64,000 nt of DNA from Chaetoderma sp. LZ-2023a (lineage: Eukaryota > Mollusca > Caudofoveata > Chaetodermatida > Chaetodermatidae), in NCBI GenBank assembly GCA_034401795.1, contig CM067372.1, positions 35,838,351-35,902,350 of the forward strand, given 5' to 3'. Made by a program: the position numbers and the translations under genes. This document shows positions 11,877 through 23,609 of this stretch, piece after piece; positions within the stretch are counted from its first letter, which is position 1, and each line of letters begins with the position of its first letter. The notes below the pieces were generated by a model, which made no database searches, was not told the origin of the DNA, and was given only the letters and a program-made list of their open reading frames with translations.

Positions 11877-12545
11877 GCGAAAATTAAAATTTTCACCAAT
11901 ATATGAATTGGTTCCGTTTGTCCGGTTGTCTGTTTTTCCATTTGTCTGTTTGTCTGTCGGCATCCAATTCTGGTTAAGTATTTGTTTAGCTCAACTTAGT
12001 CTTATATTCCAGGATTGGTTCATCCGATTGGGACCACACTTGTACACATGCTTCCCTATATTGAAGGGATGCAGCACAGGGAATTTAAGGACATGAGGTC
12101 AACGGTCACGGTCACTGTGATGTGGGAACTTTGAAACCCTGTTTTTAGGTTAAATTTTTAGCTTAGCTCAACATATCATCCTAAATCTCCCGATTGGTTC
12201 ATCCGATTGGGAGTTTGGACCAGACTTGGATGCATGCTTCTCTAAATCGACAAGGTGGAGCAGTGTGATGGAGGTCATGAGGTCAAGCTCACTGTGAAGT
12301 GGTAACTTGGTATAAAACTCTTTTTTATTTTAAGTTTTGTGTTTAGCTCAACATATCATCCTAACGCTCCTGATTAGTTCATCTGATTGGGACCAGACTT
12401 GGATATATGCTTCCCTATATTGATGAGATTGAGCATAGTTTTATGGAGGTCATGAGGTTGAGGTCACTGTGAAGTGGGAGCTTGTAATGAAACTCTTTTT
12501 TCAGGTTTTTGGTTTAGATCAACATATCATTCTGACGGAAATCCA
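11877..12545 (+). repeat. Tandem repeat, about 180-bp unit (3.5 copies)
   Basis: Units share 'agctcaacatatcatcct', 'gattggttcatccgattggg' and 'aggtcactgtgaagtggga'. The first unit is preceded by a TTTGTCTGTTTGTCTGT-rich leader. A noncoding interspersed tandem repeat; the 86-codon ORF at 11836 is incidental. Confidence 0.8.
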
Positions 12546-12738
12546 GGTTAGCTTATTAAATATGAGCAATCTACACCACAGCATAAGCTTGCAAGTCCAT
12601 TACTTGTTCAAAGACAGACAAGTACTGTGATCATTCATAATGTTAAAATGTCAAAGAAGGTAAAAATGCCTAAATTTTTGGCAATATATCATCAATATAA
12701 TGCTGATTTCTTGCTACAACATTGTTCTGATTACTTAC

Positions 12739-12773
12739 TAGATACTCGTCTTCAGGTGCTCAACCTCTTTCTT
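12739..12773 (-). CDS. Putative 35-bp micro-exon of the coiled-coil host gene
   Basis: Minus strand: a TTTGCTTTTCAG acceptor and an ideal GTAAGTAAT donor bracket 35 bases. These encode KKEVEHLKTSI and leave two bases of a further codon; this is the only open frame. It begins in phase 0, which matches the phase-0 end of the exon at 50.6 kb, and its 3' phase fits the 11.7-kb exon. The lysine/glutamate-rich helix agrees with the neighbouring exons. The splice sites are stronger than the short coding evidence. Confidence 0.5.
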
Positions 12774-12797
12774 CTGAAAAGCAAACACACAACATTT

Positions 12798-13037
12798 ATT
12801 AACCCTTTAATGGTAAGGATGTTTCACAAAAATTGCAATTTTTCCTCAGCTTATGTTCATTTGCAGGACAAGATATGACAATTTTTTAAAGTTTATCACT
12901 GAAATGACTGGCTCGATTATCGATCCAGTCATTCCAGTGGTAAATTTGTAAAAATAGTCTTAATTTCCACCTTAATATGAAAATTCCTCAAGTCCAGTGC
13001 AGAGGCCGGTTTTGGCCAGCTTGACCATTAAAGGGTT
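12798..13037. repeat. M1 fold-back MITE copy
   Basis: Lies 25 bp from the micro-exon's acceptor. Ends TTAACCCTTTAATGG and CATTAAAGGGTTA; centre GGCTCGATTATCGATCC. Confidence 0.75.
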
Positions 13038-13099
13038 AAATATTCAGACATTCCTAGGCCACACATTCATACACTTTAACAAGATGTGACAAAGTCATT

Positions 13100-13245
13100 A
13101 ATATCCTCATAATAATTTGGCCAGTGGATTTTGCAGCGTGGGGTAGCAATATCTTCCAGTTAAATTGATTTCAAAATATTCAACTGTTATTCCACATCGT
13201 TTGCACAGAAATCTACAAGGATTAAGCTGGCATTTCAGTAGAATG
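13100..13245. repeat. M2-like fold-back copy, diverged
   Basis: Centre TCTTCCAGTTAAATTG followed by TTTCAAAATATTCAACTG. The left arm is poorly preserved. Confidence 0.5.
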
Positions 13246-13355
13246 TGTTAAATATCATTTTAACAATACATAGCGATATGTACTTAAATCATCTCTCAGA
13301 CCTGTCTTTATTTGAGTGTAAACCACCGCAGACACCTCAGCATATCAGACCATAA

Positions 13356-13887
13356 GGGTCAAGTTCGACTCCTAACCATAGTTAGCTATAGCTAACTAGA
13401 GTACCAGCCGAACTTCAAATAGTTAACTAGCTAGTCAACTATAGTCAACCGAGCACCCGACCTCGGTTCAGATGGTTAGTCCGATATTTGCGTAAATTTC
13501 AAAATGGCTGACACTGATCGCTTGCCACGAATAAATGTATATAAAAGTGTAAATATTTCACTAAATAACTTAGGTTTGGTGAAATTATGCTTTCCCATTT
13601 TATGTCAATGTTCCCAAGCCCATATTCCTTCCCACTTTATGCCATACGGGCGCTTTTTGACGTCTTAGCGGACAAAAATAACCCATTTTCGTAGCTCATT
13701 AAAACAGACGACAGAAAGGGTTAATGGAGACTGGTACCCGGCTCCAAATTTTCTGCAATAGTAATTCAATAGGGAACCGGGTACCAACGAACTATAGTCT
13801 ACTAAAATCAAGTTCGACTGGGCATAGCAACTGCGCATGATCAGTAAACCATGAAACTGACTATGGTTAGTAAGTCGAACTTGACCC
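13356..13887. mobile_element. Non-autonomous TIR element, 532 bp
   Basis: The ends are inverted: GGGTCAAGTTCGACT...AACCATAGT at 13356 and its complement ending at 13887, about 28 bp with a 2-base indel. A second palindrome (GTTAGCTATAGCTAAC) lies just inside the left end. No transposase is present and no convincing target duplication could be picked, so the superfamily is open. Confidence 0.6.
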
Positions 13888-13948
13888 ATATTGTATACCA
13901 TAGCGCACATCTTCTATCTAAACACTTACCTCTCAAAGTGGCATTTGC

Positions 13949-14310
13949 AGTAGTCTTGAGAAACGCCATTTACAGAACAAAAGAACACATTTACAGAACA
14001 AAAGAACACATTTACAGAACAAAAGAACACATTTACAGAACAAAAGAACACATTTACAGAACAAAAGAACACATTTACAGAACAAAAGAACACATTTACA
14101 GAACAAAAGAACACATTTACAGAACAAAAGAACACATTTACAGAACAAAAGAACACATTTACAGAACAAAAGAACACATTTACAGAACAAAAGAACACAT
14201 TTACAGAACAAAAGAACACATTTACAGAACAAAAGAACACTATTTTTAAAAAGTTTTTAAATTTCCTACTGGAATGATTGGCTTTATAACAGACCCAGTC
14301 ATTCAATGGA
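13949..14310. repeat. M1 MITE left half containing a 21-bp minisatellite
   Basis: The left arm of an M1 element starts normally, then its arm segment 'catttacagaacaaaagaac' is repeated about 13 times (13968-14240). After that the M1 sequence resumes to GGCTTTATAACAGACCCAGTC. The matching right arm appears at 14690-14797, after an M2 copy and about 80 bp of other DNA. Confidence 0.85.
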
Positions 14311-14394
14311 CCTTTCCATTTTTAGCTATGCCCCGCCCATCACTAACTAAGCTCCACCCACACCTCGCCGTGTTGGGATTGATCGATCCCCAAA

Positions 14395-14530
14395 TTCCCT
14401 AGCTATCAATTTCCAGAAAACTATACAGGGAAGCTGTTGAATATTTTGTAACTAATTTGACTGGGTGCTGTGGCTGCCTATGGCAGCAACAGTGCCCAGT
14501 CAAATTAGTTTCAAAATATTCAACAGAATA
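14395..14530. repeat. M2 fold-back copy inside an M1 element
   Basis: Intact hairpin arms around CCTATGGCAGCAACAG. It lies between the two halves of the split M1 copy, so it is probably the younger insertion. Confidence 0.65.
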
Positions 14531-14689
14531 TTTATTAAATTGTAAAAGCAAACAATTTGTACAACAATGCATAGACCATCTTCAAATATGCGTTCATGAC
14601 GTACTTATCGACATCATTCATTATGATGTCATTGTACACATCACGCAGTTCATTATGACATCATATGATGGGTGGGTACTCTGGAAAGG

Positions 14690-14797
14690 TGAATTGGGAA
14701 ATGTTAAAAAATGTTCTCTTCAGCTACAAATGGACATTTTTAAAGAGAAAATTGAAAATTAAAATCATTATGACCAAATTTGAGAAATAAAGGGTTA
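14690..14797. repeat. M1 MITE right arm (partner of 13949-14310)
   Basis: Contains GTTCTCTTCAGCTACAAATG and ends AATAAAGGGTTAAC, the right-hand terminus of M1. Confidence 0.6.
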
Positions 14798-14930
14798 ACT
14801 ATGATTCTAATATTCTACAGCTTTCATGGCAGATGTCAAATGTATTTCTACTTTCCATCCTAATGATGGCAAAATACATGTAGAATAAATCACCATGTGG
14901 TTAATGGCAAGTAATCCGGTACTTCAATAT

Positions 14931-15205
14931 CCTCCCACAGACACCCCCCCCCCTTCCGGGTTGGTCTGTTGCTTTATTAACCACTATAAAAACATACTTA
15001 CCGTTCAATCACTACTTGCTAAATCAATTATCTGCATTTAGCTACCAGAATAAGATTTTTATGCTTGCATACACTCCTCCCCATGCCTATTCCTATAAAT
15101 ATGGACCCTCAACCAGGCTACTGGTTAAGTCCATCCATAGTGACGCCTGTCACTAAGCGCGCTTGTGCATGCGCACCGGAGCCCAAATAGGAAACAGATT
15201 CACTT
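14931..15205. repeat. DIRS family 1 left inverted terminal repeat
   Basis: Begins CCTCCCACAGACACC and runs through 'aaaacatacttaccgttc' to 'aggaaacagattcactttt'. The complement of its inner part is the right end at 22150-22440. The outermost 60 bases differ from those of the right end, as in known DIRS elements, where the internal complementary region carries both versions. Confidence 0.85.
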
Positions 15206-15279
15206 TTCTGAATTTAAGTGCCAAATATTATAGGCAAATTCTCAAATCAATTCCAAGCGGGGTGGCTGAGGCCGGGTCT

Positions 15280-15409
15280 TAGTGATTGAACGGTAAGTAT
15301 GTTTTTATAGTGGTTAATAAAACAACAGACCAACCCGCAATGGGGGTCTGTGGGGGGTTGTTATTACACCACAAAAACATCCATTACCATTCAATCACTA
15401 CTTGCTAAA
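15280..15409. repeat. DIRS family 1 internal complementary region
   Basis: The first half (15280-15345) is the reverse complement of the element's left tip. The second half (15345-15409) is the reverse complement of its right tip. The two meet at a G-rich junction (GGGGGTCTGTGGGGGG). In DIRS1-type elements this region is thought to guide completion of the ends through a circular intermediate. Confidence 0.85.
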
Positions 15410-15699
15410 CACGTAGATTTGGTCAGTGCCCCACTTAAAACATTAGGTGGGAGGCGATTTGAGAATCAATCAAACAACGATAAAAATCAAACCAATCTTA
15501 TCCAAATGTTAATAACATAATATAATAGTGCATTTAAATCAATCACACCGTGATTATCAAATAAGGAAAATTTGAACTTAGAGATAAATAAAAGCCAAAA
15601 TAAACTCTCACCATTTCTTAGTCTTAACGAAAATGGCGAGATGTGCTTGGTAAATGGTCTTCAGCTATATTGGTTAAAATCGTAATATTATGAAAGAAG

Positions 15700-16560
15700 G
15701 AGGCTGCTGCACTCTGATCTTTCAGATAAAAGGTTGTAAAATAGGATTCAGATTTTCATCCTGCAACCTGTATGACTTCATCTAAAAACGAACCAGCAAA
15801 AAATGCAAAAGAGGAAGCCATTCCTCTAACATCGTGAGATTTAATATGGGAGAGATTAATTTGTTCCGGAGAAGCAATCTCGTAACAAAGCTTAATCATC
15901 TCCCAAATCCATCAGGATATTGTCAACTTTGAGACCGGCTTAGTTAACTCTTCCGCATAAGAAAAACATAAAAGGGACGGATCAAATCTTTTGAAATCAG
16001 TTCACTATTTGTACATTCTTAATGCCCTAACAGGACATCAGAGTTTATCGGAAGGCGAAAAAGATGATAATGATTTTTAAATGATCGGACTAGCAGGAAA
16101 CCGGTTAGACTGAGTTTTAGATTAAAAAATCCCTTCTGGGATTAAAACTAAACCATCTCCTGAAAGTATAAATCTCTCCCTTTCAGCAGAAAAAGCATGA
16201 ATTCTGAACACCTTCTAGCAGAGGCCGTTAATACTAATAGAGGAAAGCGGTTCAAAATGACGGCCTGCCAGCACTTGAAGAACCAAAGCCAAGTTCCATG
16301 AAGGTAAAGGCTTAGCTATCGGAGGACGAATATTGCCTAGACCTCTAATAAAAACTATTAAAGGTCTTAGTGTCCTTGACATCGGCATACAGAAGGCAAG
16401 GAAGAAGATGCCAGAGAAAATCTATATCCCCTAACCAAATTAGCTAATAAATGGAAGGAATCAAAGAGATATGTTAAAAACGTCTAATACTTGGGGAATA
16501 GAAACAGAATCAGGCACGAGACCTTGGTCTGAACACCATTCTCCAAAAATTTTAAGTCAA
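15700..16560 (-). pseudogene. DIRS family 1 tyrosine recombinase remnant
   Basis: Frames are broken, but the minus strand still reads SHDVRGMA near 15836-15825 and then AFFAGSFLDEVI, the H-x-x-R box and following helix of DIRS tyrosine recombinases. It can be compared with the better-preserved family-2 enzyme at 25.2-26.2 kb, which reads AHDVRSLATS at the same place. Multiple frameshifts and stops; nonfunctional. Confidence 0.7.
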
Positions 16561-16879
16561 CACTTATAAACTCTGTTCGACTCTCTTCTGGAAGAATTGA
16601 TAATTACTGGAGATCTTGAAGAAACTTTATTCTCGTAGACTTTAGTTTCGATATTCTCCAAACACACAGACTGAAGATTTCTGAGTTTGGATGAAGACAA
16701 AGACCTCTTACTTGAGACAGAAGATCCTGGGAGAATGGAAGAAGACGAGGGAAGTCTACCAGGAGATCTAGAAGGTCTACAAACCAAATTCTCTTTGACC
16801 AAAAAGGAGCTATAAAAGAATCTCGCATATTTGTTCTTTGACATTCTTCAACACTAACCAGAGCTCTAGATAAGCTTTT

Positions 16880-17055
16880 CAGTAATTGGGTGATTCACTC
16901 TTAGAAATTTTGTAAATTGGGTTTCTTTGGAATTTAATTGGGTTATTATACAGTATTAGCAAGAGAACTGAAATTAATTGGGTGATTTTCTATTTCAGTA
17001 CTCATGATATTAAAAATTAACTGGGTGATTGGCAATTTTTCTTGGGTGAAAACGC
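16880..17055. repeat. Degenerate 'aattgggtgatt' tandem repeat within DIRS copy 1
   Basis: Four to five irregular units containing 'aattgggtgatt' or 'aattgggtta' interrupt the coding region between RNase H and recombinase. Confidence 0.6.
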
Positions 17056-17070
17056 AAAAACCCTGCTTAT

Positions 17071-18400
17071 CTAGAGCTCTGACACTAACGGAATCAAAAT
17101 CGTTGGAGGGAACGCATAGACGAACATTCCTGTCCAGGACTGAGACAGGTCATCCACCGCCAGGGCTTGACTGTCCGGAAAAAGAGACATGTAAGAGGAG
17201 ATCTGAGCATTCAGAGATGTAACTGCCACTCTGTGTGGGCGAATTTGCTGGGACATGACAGTTGGTCCGCAAGAAAATTCAGACTGCCTGGGATATGAGG
17301 AGACACTAAAAGAATCTGATTCTTGCGACACCATAAGAGAAGGTTCCACACTTATAGACAAAGGAGGGCTGACCTTGTAGCCCCATGCCTGTTGATATAA
17401 GAGACCACTGTCGAATTGTCCGCCCGAATCGAGACTTTGAGACCTATCACAAGATCTGACCATGAAAGGAGAGCCTTCTTTACAGCACACAATACCAGAA
17501 TGTTGATATGAGCTGCAGACTCCTCCAGGGACCAAGGACCGGAAACCGACAGGGAGTCCCAGACCGCTCCCCATCCCTCATGAGAAGCGTCTGTGAAGAT
17601 AATCGCCTGAGGGGAGAACTTTACCAGTGGAACATCCATCAGAAGCAGAGAACGGTCTTTCCAAAAATCTAGAAGAGGAATCAAGTGTTCTATGATGGGA
17701 ATCTGATGGTAAATAGAGTGAACCGACTGCTTCAAAAGGGACATTAAATACATTTGGAAAGGTCTTCTCATCAGCGCTGCCCAAGGAATAACATTCTCTA
17801 CGCTGACTTTCAAACCTATCACTCTTAGCAGAAATCTTGCTCAGACCATGGAAGAAGAAGACAGGATTTCCATTGCCACTGATAAAGCCTCTATTCTTGG
17901 ATCTGAGGGGAAGACTAGACCCTGGGTCAGATCGAAAGAAACGCCTAGATGCGTGAAGATTTGAGAGGGACCTAGACTTGATTTCATTAGATTTAAAATC
18001 CACCCTAGGTTGCATGCCTGACTGCAAACCTCTGGAAGAATTCCTGAAAGAATTGAAGAAGACTTACTTTACTAACCAATCGTCTATATAAACGTGGAGA
18101 TGGATAGAACGATGGTAAAAATTTCTGCCATGGCCGAGACTAGGCGAGAAAAAGAAAAGGAGCCATGGTCAGGCTAAAAGGCATGGCGCGAAACTACCAA
18201 ACTTGATCGTAGTAAGCAAATCTCAGGAATTTTCTGAAGGAAGGGTAAGTGAACACATGAAAAAAGGCGTCATTTTGGTCGATGGAAATGACCACATACC
18301 CTGATCTAGACTGGAAATGATCTGGGAGATGGTCTCCATCTTGACTTGGGAGTAAGAATCATGCGATTTAATCATGACATACCCCCTTGATAAATTAAAA
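17071..18400 (-). pseudogene. DIRS family 1 reverse transcriptase / RNase H remnant
   Basis: On the minus strand the RT active-site box reads VYIDDWLVK (YIDD at 18090-18079). Downstream, an open frame at 17822-17352 carries the RNase H landmarks FTDASHEGWGAVWD, a glutamate-containing helix (SLEESAAHINILVLCAVKKA) and RADNSTVVSYINRHGAT. The next frame ends SLFPDSQALAVDDLSQSW and FVYAFPPTILIPL, the C-terminal domain typical of DIRS pol. Stops and frame changes separate these segments. Confidence 0.85.
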
Positions 18401-18589
18401 TAATGCAGATTAGAATGTTTCAGAGCGAATAGAGATCATTTTACTAAGATTTAATGACAGGTTAGGAAAACCTACCCTAGGATGAACGCTCTCATGTATG
18501 TATAAATTCCTTAGATTTAACATAATTCACAAATAAAACTAACATGATAATGACCAAATTGTCACTTGAAAAGACCAGAGGAGACAAGA

Positions 18590-19320
18590 AAGAAGAATTA
18601 GAAGAGGAAAGAGCCGACACAAAAGAAGGAACGACTATAGAAAACTCCTTACAAGGAAGAGAAAGAGTCTAAGCAATCCACCAGTGAGCCAGGGACCAGT
18701 CATCCGAAGAGACCCTGACTGGACAAAATCTCCTCAGCCCTGACTGACTAGGAAACAGAAGAATAGAAGAAGGATTAGGAGATGGAAAAGAAAAAAGATG
18801 AGAAGAGTCACCAGAGGCCATAGAATCAACAGTTCAAATGGAAAGAGGAGAGCAAGGCCTCTTGGAAGCTAGAAGAGAAGAAAACTGTTAAGAATCAGAA
18901 GAGGAAAAAGATTGATCAGAAGGAATGTGAACAGATACAACATCCTGAGCAGAGGACATGGAAAGAAGAGAAAAAAAAGCTGACATGAAAGAACAAACAA
19001 GGGACGAATCCGTAAAAACAGAAAACAATGAGAAAACCAGACCTTAATCAACAATTAGAAACTCAAGCTCAAAAGAGAGAACGACAGAAACAATTGGATC
19101 AAGATGATCAAAAGAGGAAGAAGAGGAAAAGAGGAATTAAGAACAATGGACAATGAAGAGGAAAGAACAGGACCAGAAGATCCCAGGAGAGGATTGATAG
19201 AAGATGAAATACAGGAAAACTCCATAGGAGGGAAAAAAGAAGGAAGACAGAAAGAGAGAGAGAGAGAGGAAGGAGAACATGACTAGAAGAAAACTTTAGA
19301 AGGAGAAGGGGCAGAGGATG
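18590..19320. repeat. Purine-rich (GA/GAA) tract of DIRS copy 1
   Basis: About 700 bp of strongly GA-skewed plus strand ('gaagaggaaagag' and similar) lies between the RT and gag-like regions. The tract includes GAGAGAGAGAG near 19258. The short ORFs here (18869 minus, 19104 plus) are products of the skew. Confidence 0.75.
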
Positions 19321-20299
19321 AAGGAAGAGACATATACTTATCTTTACTCATTATTATTAAAGACTTAGAACCAATATTATCATCTTGTAAAAACAGAAGT
19401 CATTGAGTTTGATATGCTAATAAAAAGGAATGATTGATAGAATGATAATGAATCCCGGAAACAGCTGGATGTTAAATACACAAAACACTAATACTAGATT
19501 ATGATTAAACACTACGGGATGAATCATGAAACTAAATGCTGAAAAACAGAGGTGATATAATATCTAAGCAAGAAGACTCACCTAAACCATGACTGTGACA
19601 AGGCAGAAGAAAAAACTCGGCTTTTATTCCTTCTTCCTTCACCCTAATCTTATTTCTCTATTCTCAGTGTTTCCTTGCTCTTGTAATCATTAATCTAATC
19701 TTAGAGCCATTCTCTTCCCTATGAATCCACCACTGAATCTATTCCTTTCAGCGCCTGTCAGAATTAGACTAAGAATTACGCTATAAACAGGAATTTTCCT
19801 CAAGAAATTAATTCCCTTGGTTAAAATAAATATGTCAACCTGACGACATAAGAGGAAAAAAGAGTGCGAAAAAAGGCTGAATGGCCCGGAGACAACCGGC
19901 CATCTAAAGTTGGATGAAATTAAAAATTAATTTTAATTGCGACATCTAGCAATAATGTGTAGAATACAGACTGACTTATTGACTGCAACAAAAAACCCAT
20001 CTGGCAACCAGTCGGAAGAGTCTTTAATTACGTTGAAATGTTTCACTGATAAAAGAATAAATGCTGAATATCTACAATTCCACGAGAGACTTCAAGACTG
20101 GCAATGTCTCAGAATTAATATTTTCAGCGACTAAACATTTTGATTTTAAAAGCACTTACTGAAATAAGACTAACTCTTAGACAAAATTATGACTAGATCC
20201 TAGGAAAGACAAACCTGAAATCTCAGTAAGAGCTATCACTGGAAATCCAAAAAAGGAAGACAGAACTGGAAATTAATCATAGAACATCATGAAAACTGG

Positions 20300-21420
20300 T
20301 AATGACCCTATCCCCGGATGTACGAATCCAGAAGTGTAAAAATAAGAAACGGAAATGCGCAAAACGGAAGAATACAACCGGAAACTGAATCCAGATGTAC
20401 ATTAAAAAAACAGAATAAGCATAGGAACTGGAAATACGCAAACCGAAAGTCAGGCCGGATACGGAAAAAACGGAGGTAGATCTGGAAACGGAAGTAACCT
20501 CTGTCCTGAGGACATGAATCCACTACAACTGATCTAAGACATTGGCATTAGCATAAGCACCAGGCTTATGGATGTCAGCTTCCCGCCTCCACCACCACTG
20601 CTTGAGGGTTATGCCCGTAACCCTCAAGTCTAATGTGGGTTTGACCCGGTGAACTACACGAGCCCACCTTCAAGAGCTTATTTGCTCTAATTAATTGCTC
20701 TTTAGTCTTAATTCATTCTCTAGCCTGGAAGTACGTCCCAACTGGAAGCAGAAGTCGGAAGAGCTTATTAGTCATACCGGAAACGGTCGGAACGGAAGTA
20801 AGAACCAGATCTTGAAGACCCGGATGTCCTGCAAAACTGGAAGACAAACCGGAAACAGATGGAACAGAAGTAGCACCGGAACACGAAAGTAAATCCGAGT
20901 CACGAGGACCCAAATCCACCCCAACGGAACCGGAAGAACTAGCAAAACTAGATTGCGGACTATAGCTATAGGCGACCTATGAAGAATCTTGATGACCGGT
21001 ATGACCAAAAATTTGGCATTAGCATAAGCACCAGGCTTATGGACGTCAGCTTCCCGCCTCTGCCACCACTGCTTGAGGGTTATGCCCGTCACCCTCAAGT
21101 CTAATGTGGGTTTGACCCAGTGAGCTACACGAGCCCACCTTCGAGAGCTTAGTCGCTCTAGACTTCTGCTTAGGAAACCTGAATACTTGCATTAACATTA
21201 GAGGAATCGGTTTCCCTTATTTGCAGGAACACCCGCTAGCCCTCGGGCTATCGTCGGAATCAGAAGAAACTTCCTGTTTCTTGGCCTCCATGATGGCAGA
21301 AGATATTCTTTCATCTAAAGATTTAGTCAAAACTGCAGTGAAGGATTCAAATCTCGCAAATAAAGCTATCACTGCTTCCGAATTCGCCGAACCCCCCCCC
21401 CCTCCATTGCTGCTGGATTA
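20300..21420 (-). pseudogene. DIRS family 1 gag-like ORF remnant
   Basis: The minus strand from 21395 reads FTAVLTKSLDERISSAIM and then EVSSDSDDSPRAS. This matches the start of the better copy at 46.2 kb (FLTKSLDERISSAI), so it is the first ORF of the element. Downstream frames are broken and contain a 150-bp direct duplication (20537-20690 and 21008-21160). Gag-like ORF1 proteins of DIRS elements are poorly conserved, so the assignment rests on position and on the match between the two copies. Confidence 0.65.
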
Positions 21421-22149
21421 GACATATTAGACTATTGCAAAAGACACAGCTTTTGTCTACTAGCAAACGAGGAAGGGAAAGGACAACCATAGGGCAGCGC
21501 TGAAAGGACGAATAATCCTTAAAGAAACTTAGATACGAACGCAGACCACCCTATGCAAAACCCGCACATCGATGTGGGGGTACACGTAGTGACCTTAAAA
21601 CAGAAATGTCCTCCATACTCCACAGAGTGAACTCGTTCACAGATTGAGGACGTGCACTTGATTTATCGGTTGATAAGACACTCTTAAAAAACGAAAAAAG
21701 ATTACGAAAGAAGCATACAGCTTAGAATTTTGATAAAATGAGTCTAGAAACATGCAAACGCCTTTCAAAGAAAGGCCGGAAAAATTCAAATTCAAGATTG
21801 TTTCCTATCATAGGGAAATAAATGTAATTCCTTGTAAAGCACTATTTTTTCTTTTAACTGAAAGTGATTAAGGGCTCACTGGAGTAATAGAGTGTTTTTA
21901 TATGATGATGATGAGTTAGGCATGTTAAAGTTGTTACTACGAAAACGAAACCCACGAAAACCGGTAACATTTATATACATAGATATAACGTTCAATATAA
22001 CCACGAAATACTTCTAAAAACATAATTTTGGGAGGATAGACTTCATAATAGGCATATCTTAGGAAGTCCTTCAAGTGTAAGCTGACACAGCGCAAAGCTA
22101 TAAAAACTTTCTGATAATATTTGTGCAGTTGTTCTGTTTGCAGAATAAT

Positions 22150-22440
22150 TGAAAAGTGAATCTGTTTCCTATTTGGGCTCCAGTGTGCATGCGCATGCGC
22201 AAGCGCGCTTAGTGACAGGCGTCACTATGGAGTGAGTACAGACTGGTGCTAGTCTATATCAGTTAATATATTGGAGATGGACCTAACCAGTAGCCTGGTT
22301 CAGGGTCCATATTTATAGAAATAGGCATGGGGAGGAGTGTATGCAAGCATAAAAATCTTATTCTGGCAGCTAAATACAGATAATTGATTTAGCAAGTAGT
22401 GATTGAACGGTAATGGATGTTTTTGTGGTGTAATAACAAC
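22150..22440. repeat. DIRS family 1 right inverted terminal repeat
   Basis: Complement of the left terminal repeat, ending in GTGGTGTAATAACAAC. The bases 22441-22627 beyond it are unassigned flank separating this element from the next. Confidence 0.85.
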
Positions 22441-23324
22441 TACAATATATATTATTCAATGAGCGAGCATAACATGGGAGCCATAATCACCTGTGATTGA
22501 TACCTGAGGCTTGTCCTGGCGGTCGCGATGAAAGTCGGATGCCTGGCAATGAGTTTGTGCCTGCTATTCAATATAGGTCTTTAGGCCCAGGTTGGGTACC
22601 ACCTACTGCGCTTCCATGGAGGGAATCGACCAGACGACCCAGAGGGTCTGGTTGTATGTTTTACTGGTTACATATACCTACCTCCATGCATTACTATTGC
22701 TCTTTCGAGTAGTGAAATTGAAGGGAAGCGTAGTAAGATGAAATTTTTACAGCCAATGTTTGCTGGGTATTGTGGTTATAGAGTGACTGAAGGCTTCTTC
22801 AGGAATCTCCGCTCTCTCTAATGATGAGATCCATAGTAATTCGCTTGAATGCTATATCTCAGTATGACGCAAGAAGAGGGTTAATCCAATACCCATAGCC
22901 ACTGAGTAGGTCATTAAGCACAATGACAACCTCATTGGCTGATAGCTATCACATGACCTTGTTGTAGCAACCAAGACTTCATTCCTTTGATGAATCCAGT
23001 TATATAATCCAGCTTTAAAGGGAAATTCCGGTGAAAATCCGGAATAAGTCAACTAAAAATATACTATTATCTCAAATAATTGCTGCAAGAAAATATAAAG
23101 TATACTGTTCCATTGCCGAGAAATAATAAAATGAATATGCCCAAAACGGTTGAAATGCAGCTCTTTGGGTGCATCCATTTTCTCACGAGAGCGAGAAACT
23201 GCGAGATTATGACATCAGCTACACACCAGCAAAATAACGGCAGCGTTTTAGATTTACCTGTTTATTTCGCGTTATGACAGCCAAATATTAATTAACCCAA
23301 ATTCTGTCAGGAAAATCAGAAAAT

Positions 23325-23512
23325 TTCCTTATTGAATGTCCATTTGCAGGTCAAGCGAAGACTATTTTTGAAAATTGACCACTGGAATGGCAGGTTCCAT
23401 TACTGAGACAGTCATTCTATTGATAAATTAAAAAAAAAAGTCTGCTCTTGGCCTGCAAACAGACAAACCCAACTTGACGATTGCAGAGGCCAGTTCTAGC
23501 ATGAAATGCTTA
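23325..23512. repeat. M1 fold-back copy nested in TTAA element
   Basis: Starts ATTGAATGTCCATTTGCAGG and carries CACTGGAATGGCAGG. The left terminus is trimmed. Confidence 0.65.
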
Positions 23513-23609
23513 ATTTGCAACATGTCCGCATATCAACCATGGGCTTGCAGTAATAGAAATGATCATGGAAATGGCACAGCAATTAGTACTTTAATGCTTT
23601 CACACTATT

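Larger units (their letters stand above)
14931..22440 (-). mobile_element. DIRS-type retrotransposon, family 1, copy 1
   Basis: About 7.5 kb with the DIRS layout. The ends are inverted repeats (14931-15205 and 22150-22440). An internal complementary region lies at 15280-15409. Coding remnants run on the minus strand in the order gag-like (20.3-21.4 kb), RT/RNase H (17.1-18.4 kb) and tyrosine recombinase (15.7-16.6 kb). There is no integrase and no target duplication was found, as expected for integration by a tyrosine recombinase. All ORFs are broken, so the copy is dead. Confidence 0.88.

Noticed and set aside
13851..14306. 126-132 codon ORFs with seven-residue repeats on both strands
   Set aside because: A 21-bp tandem repeat keeps all frames open. 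It is a mutated MITE arm, not a repeat protein.
19104..19286. Glu/Arg-rich ORF
   Set aside because: Direct consequence of the GA-rich tract within the DIRS element.
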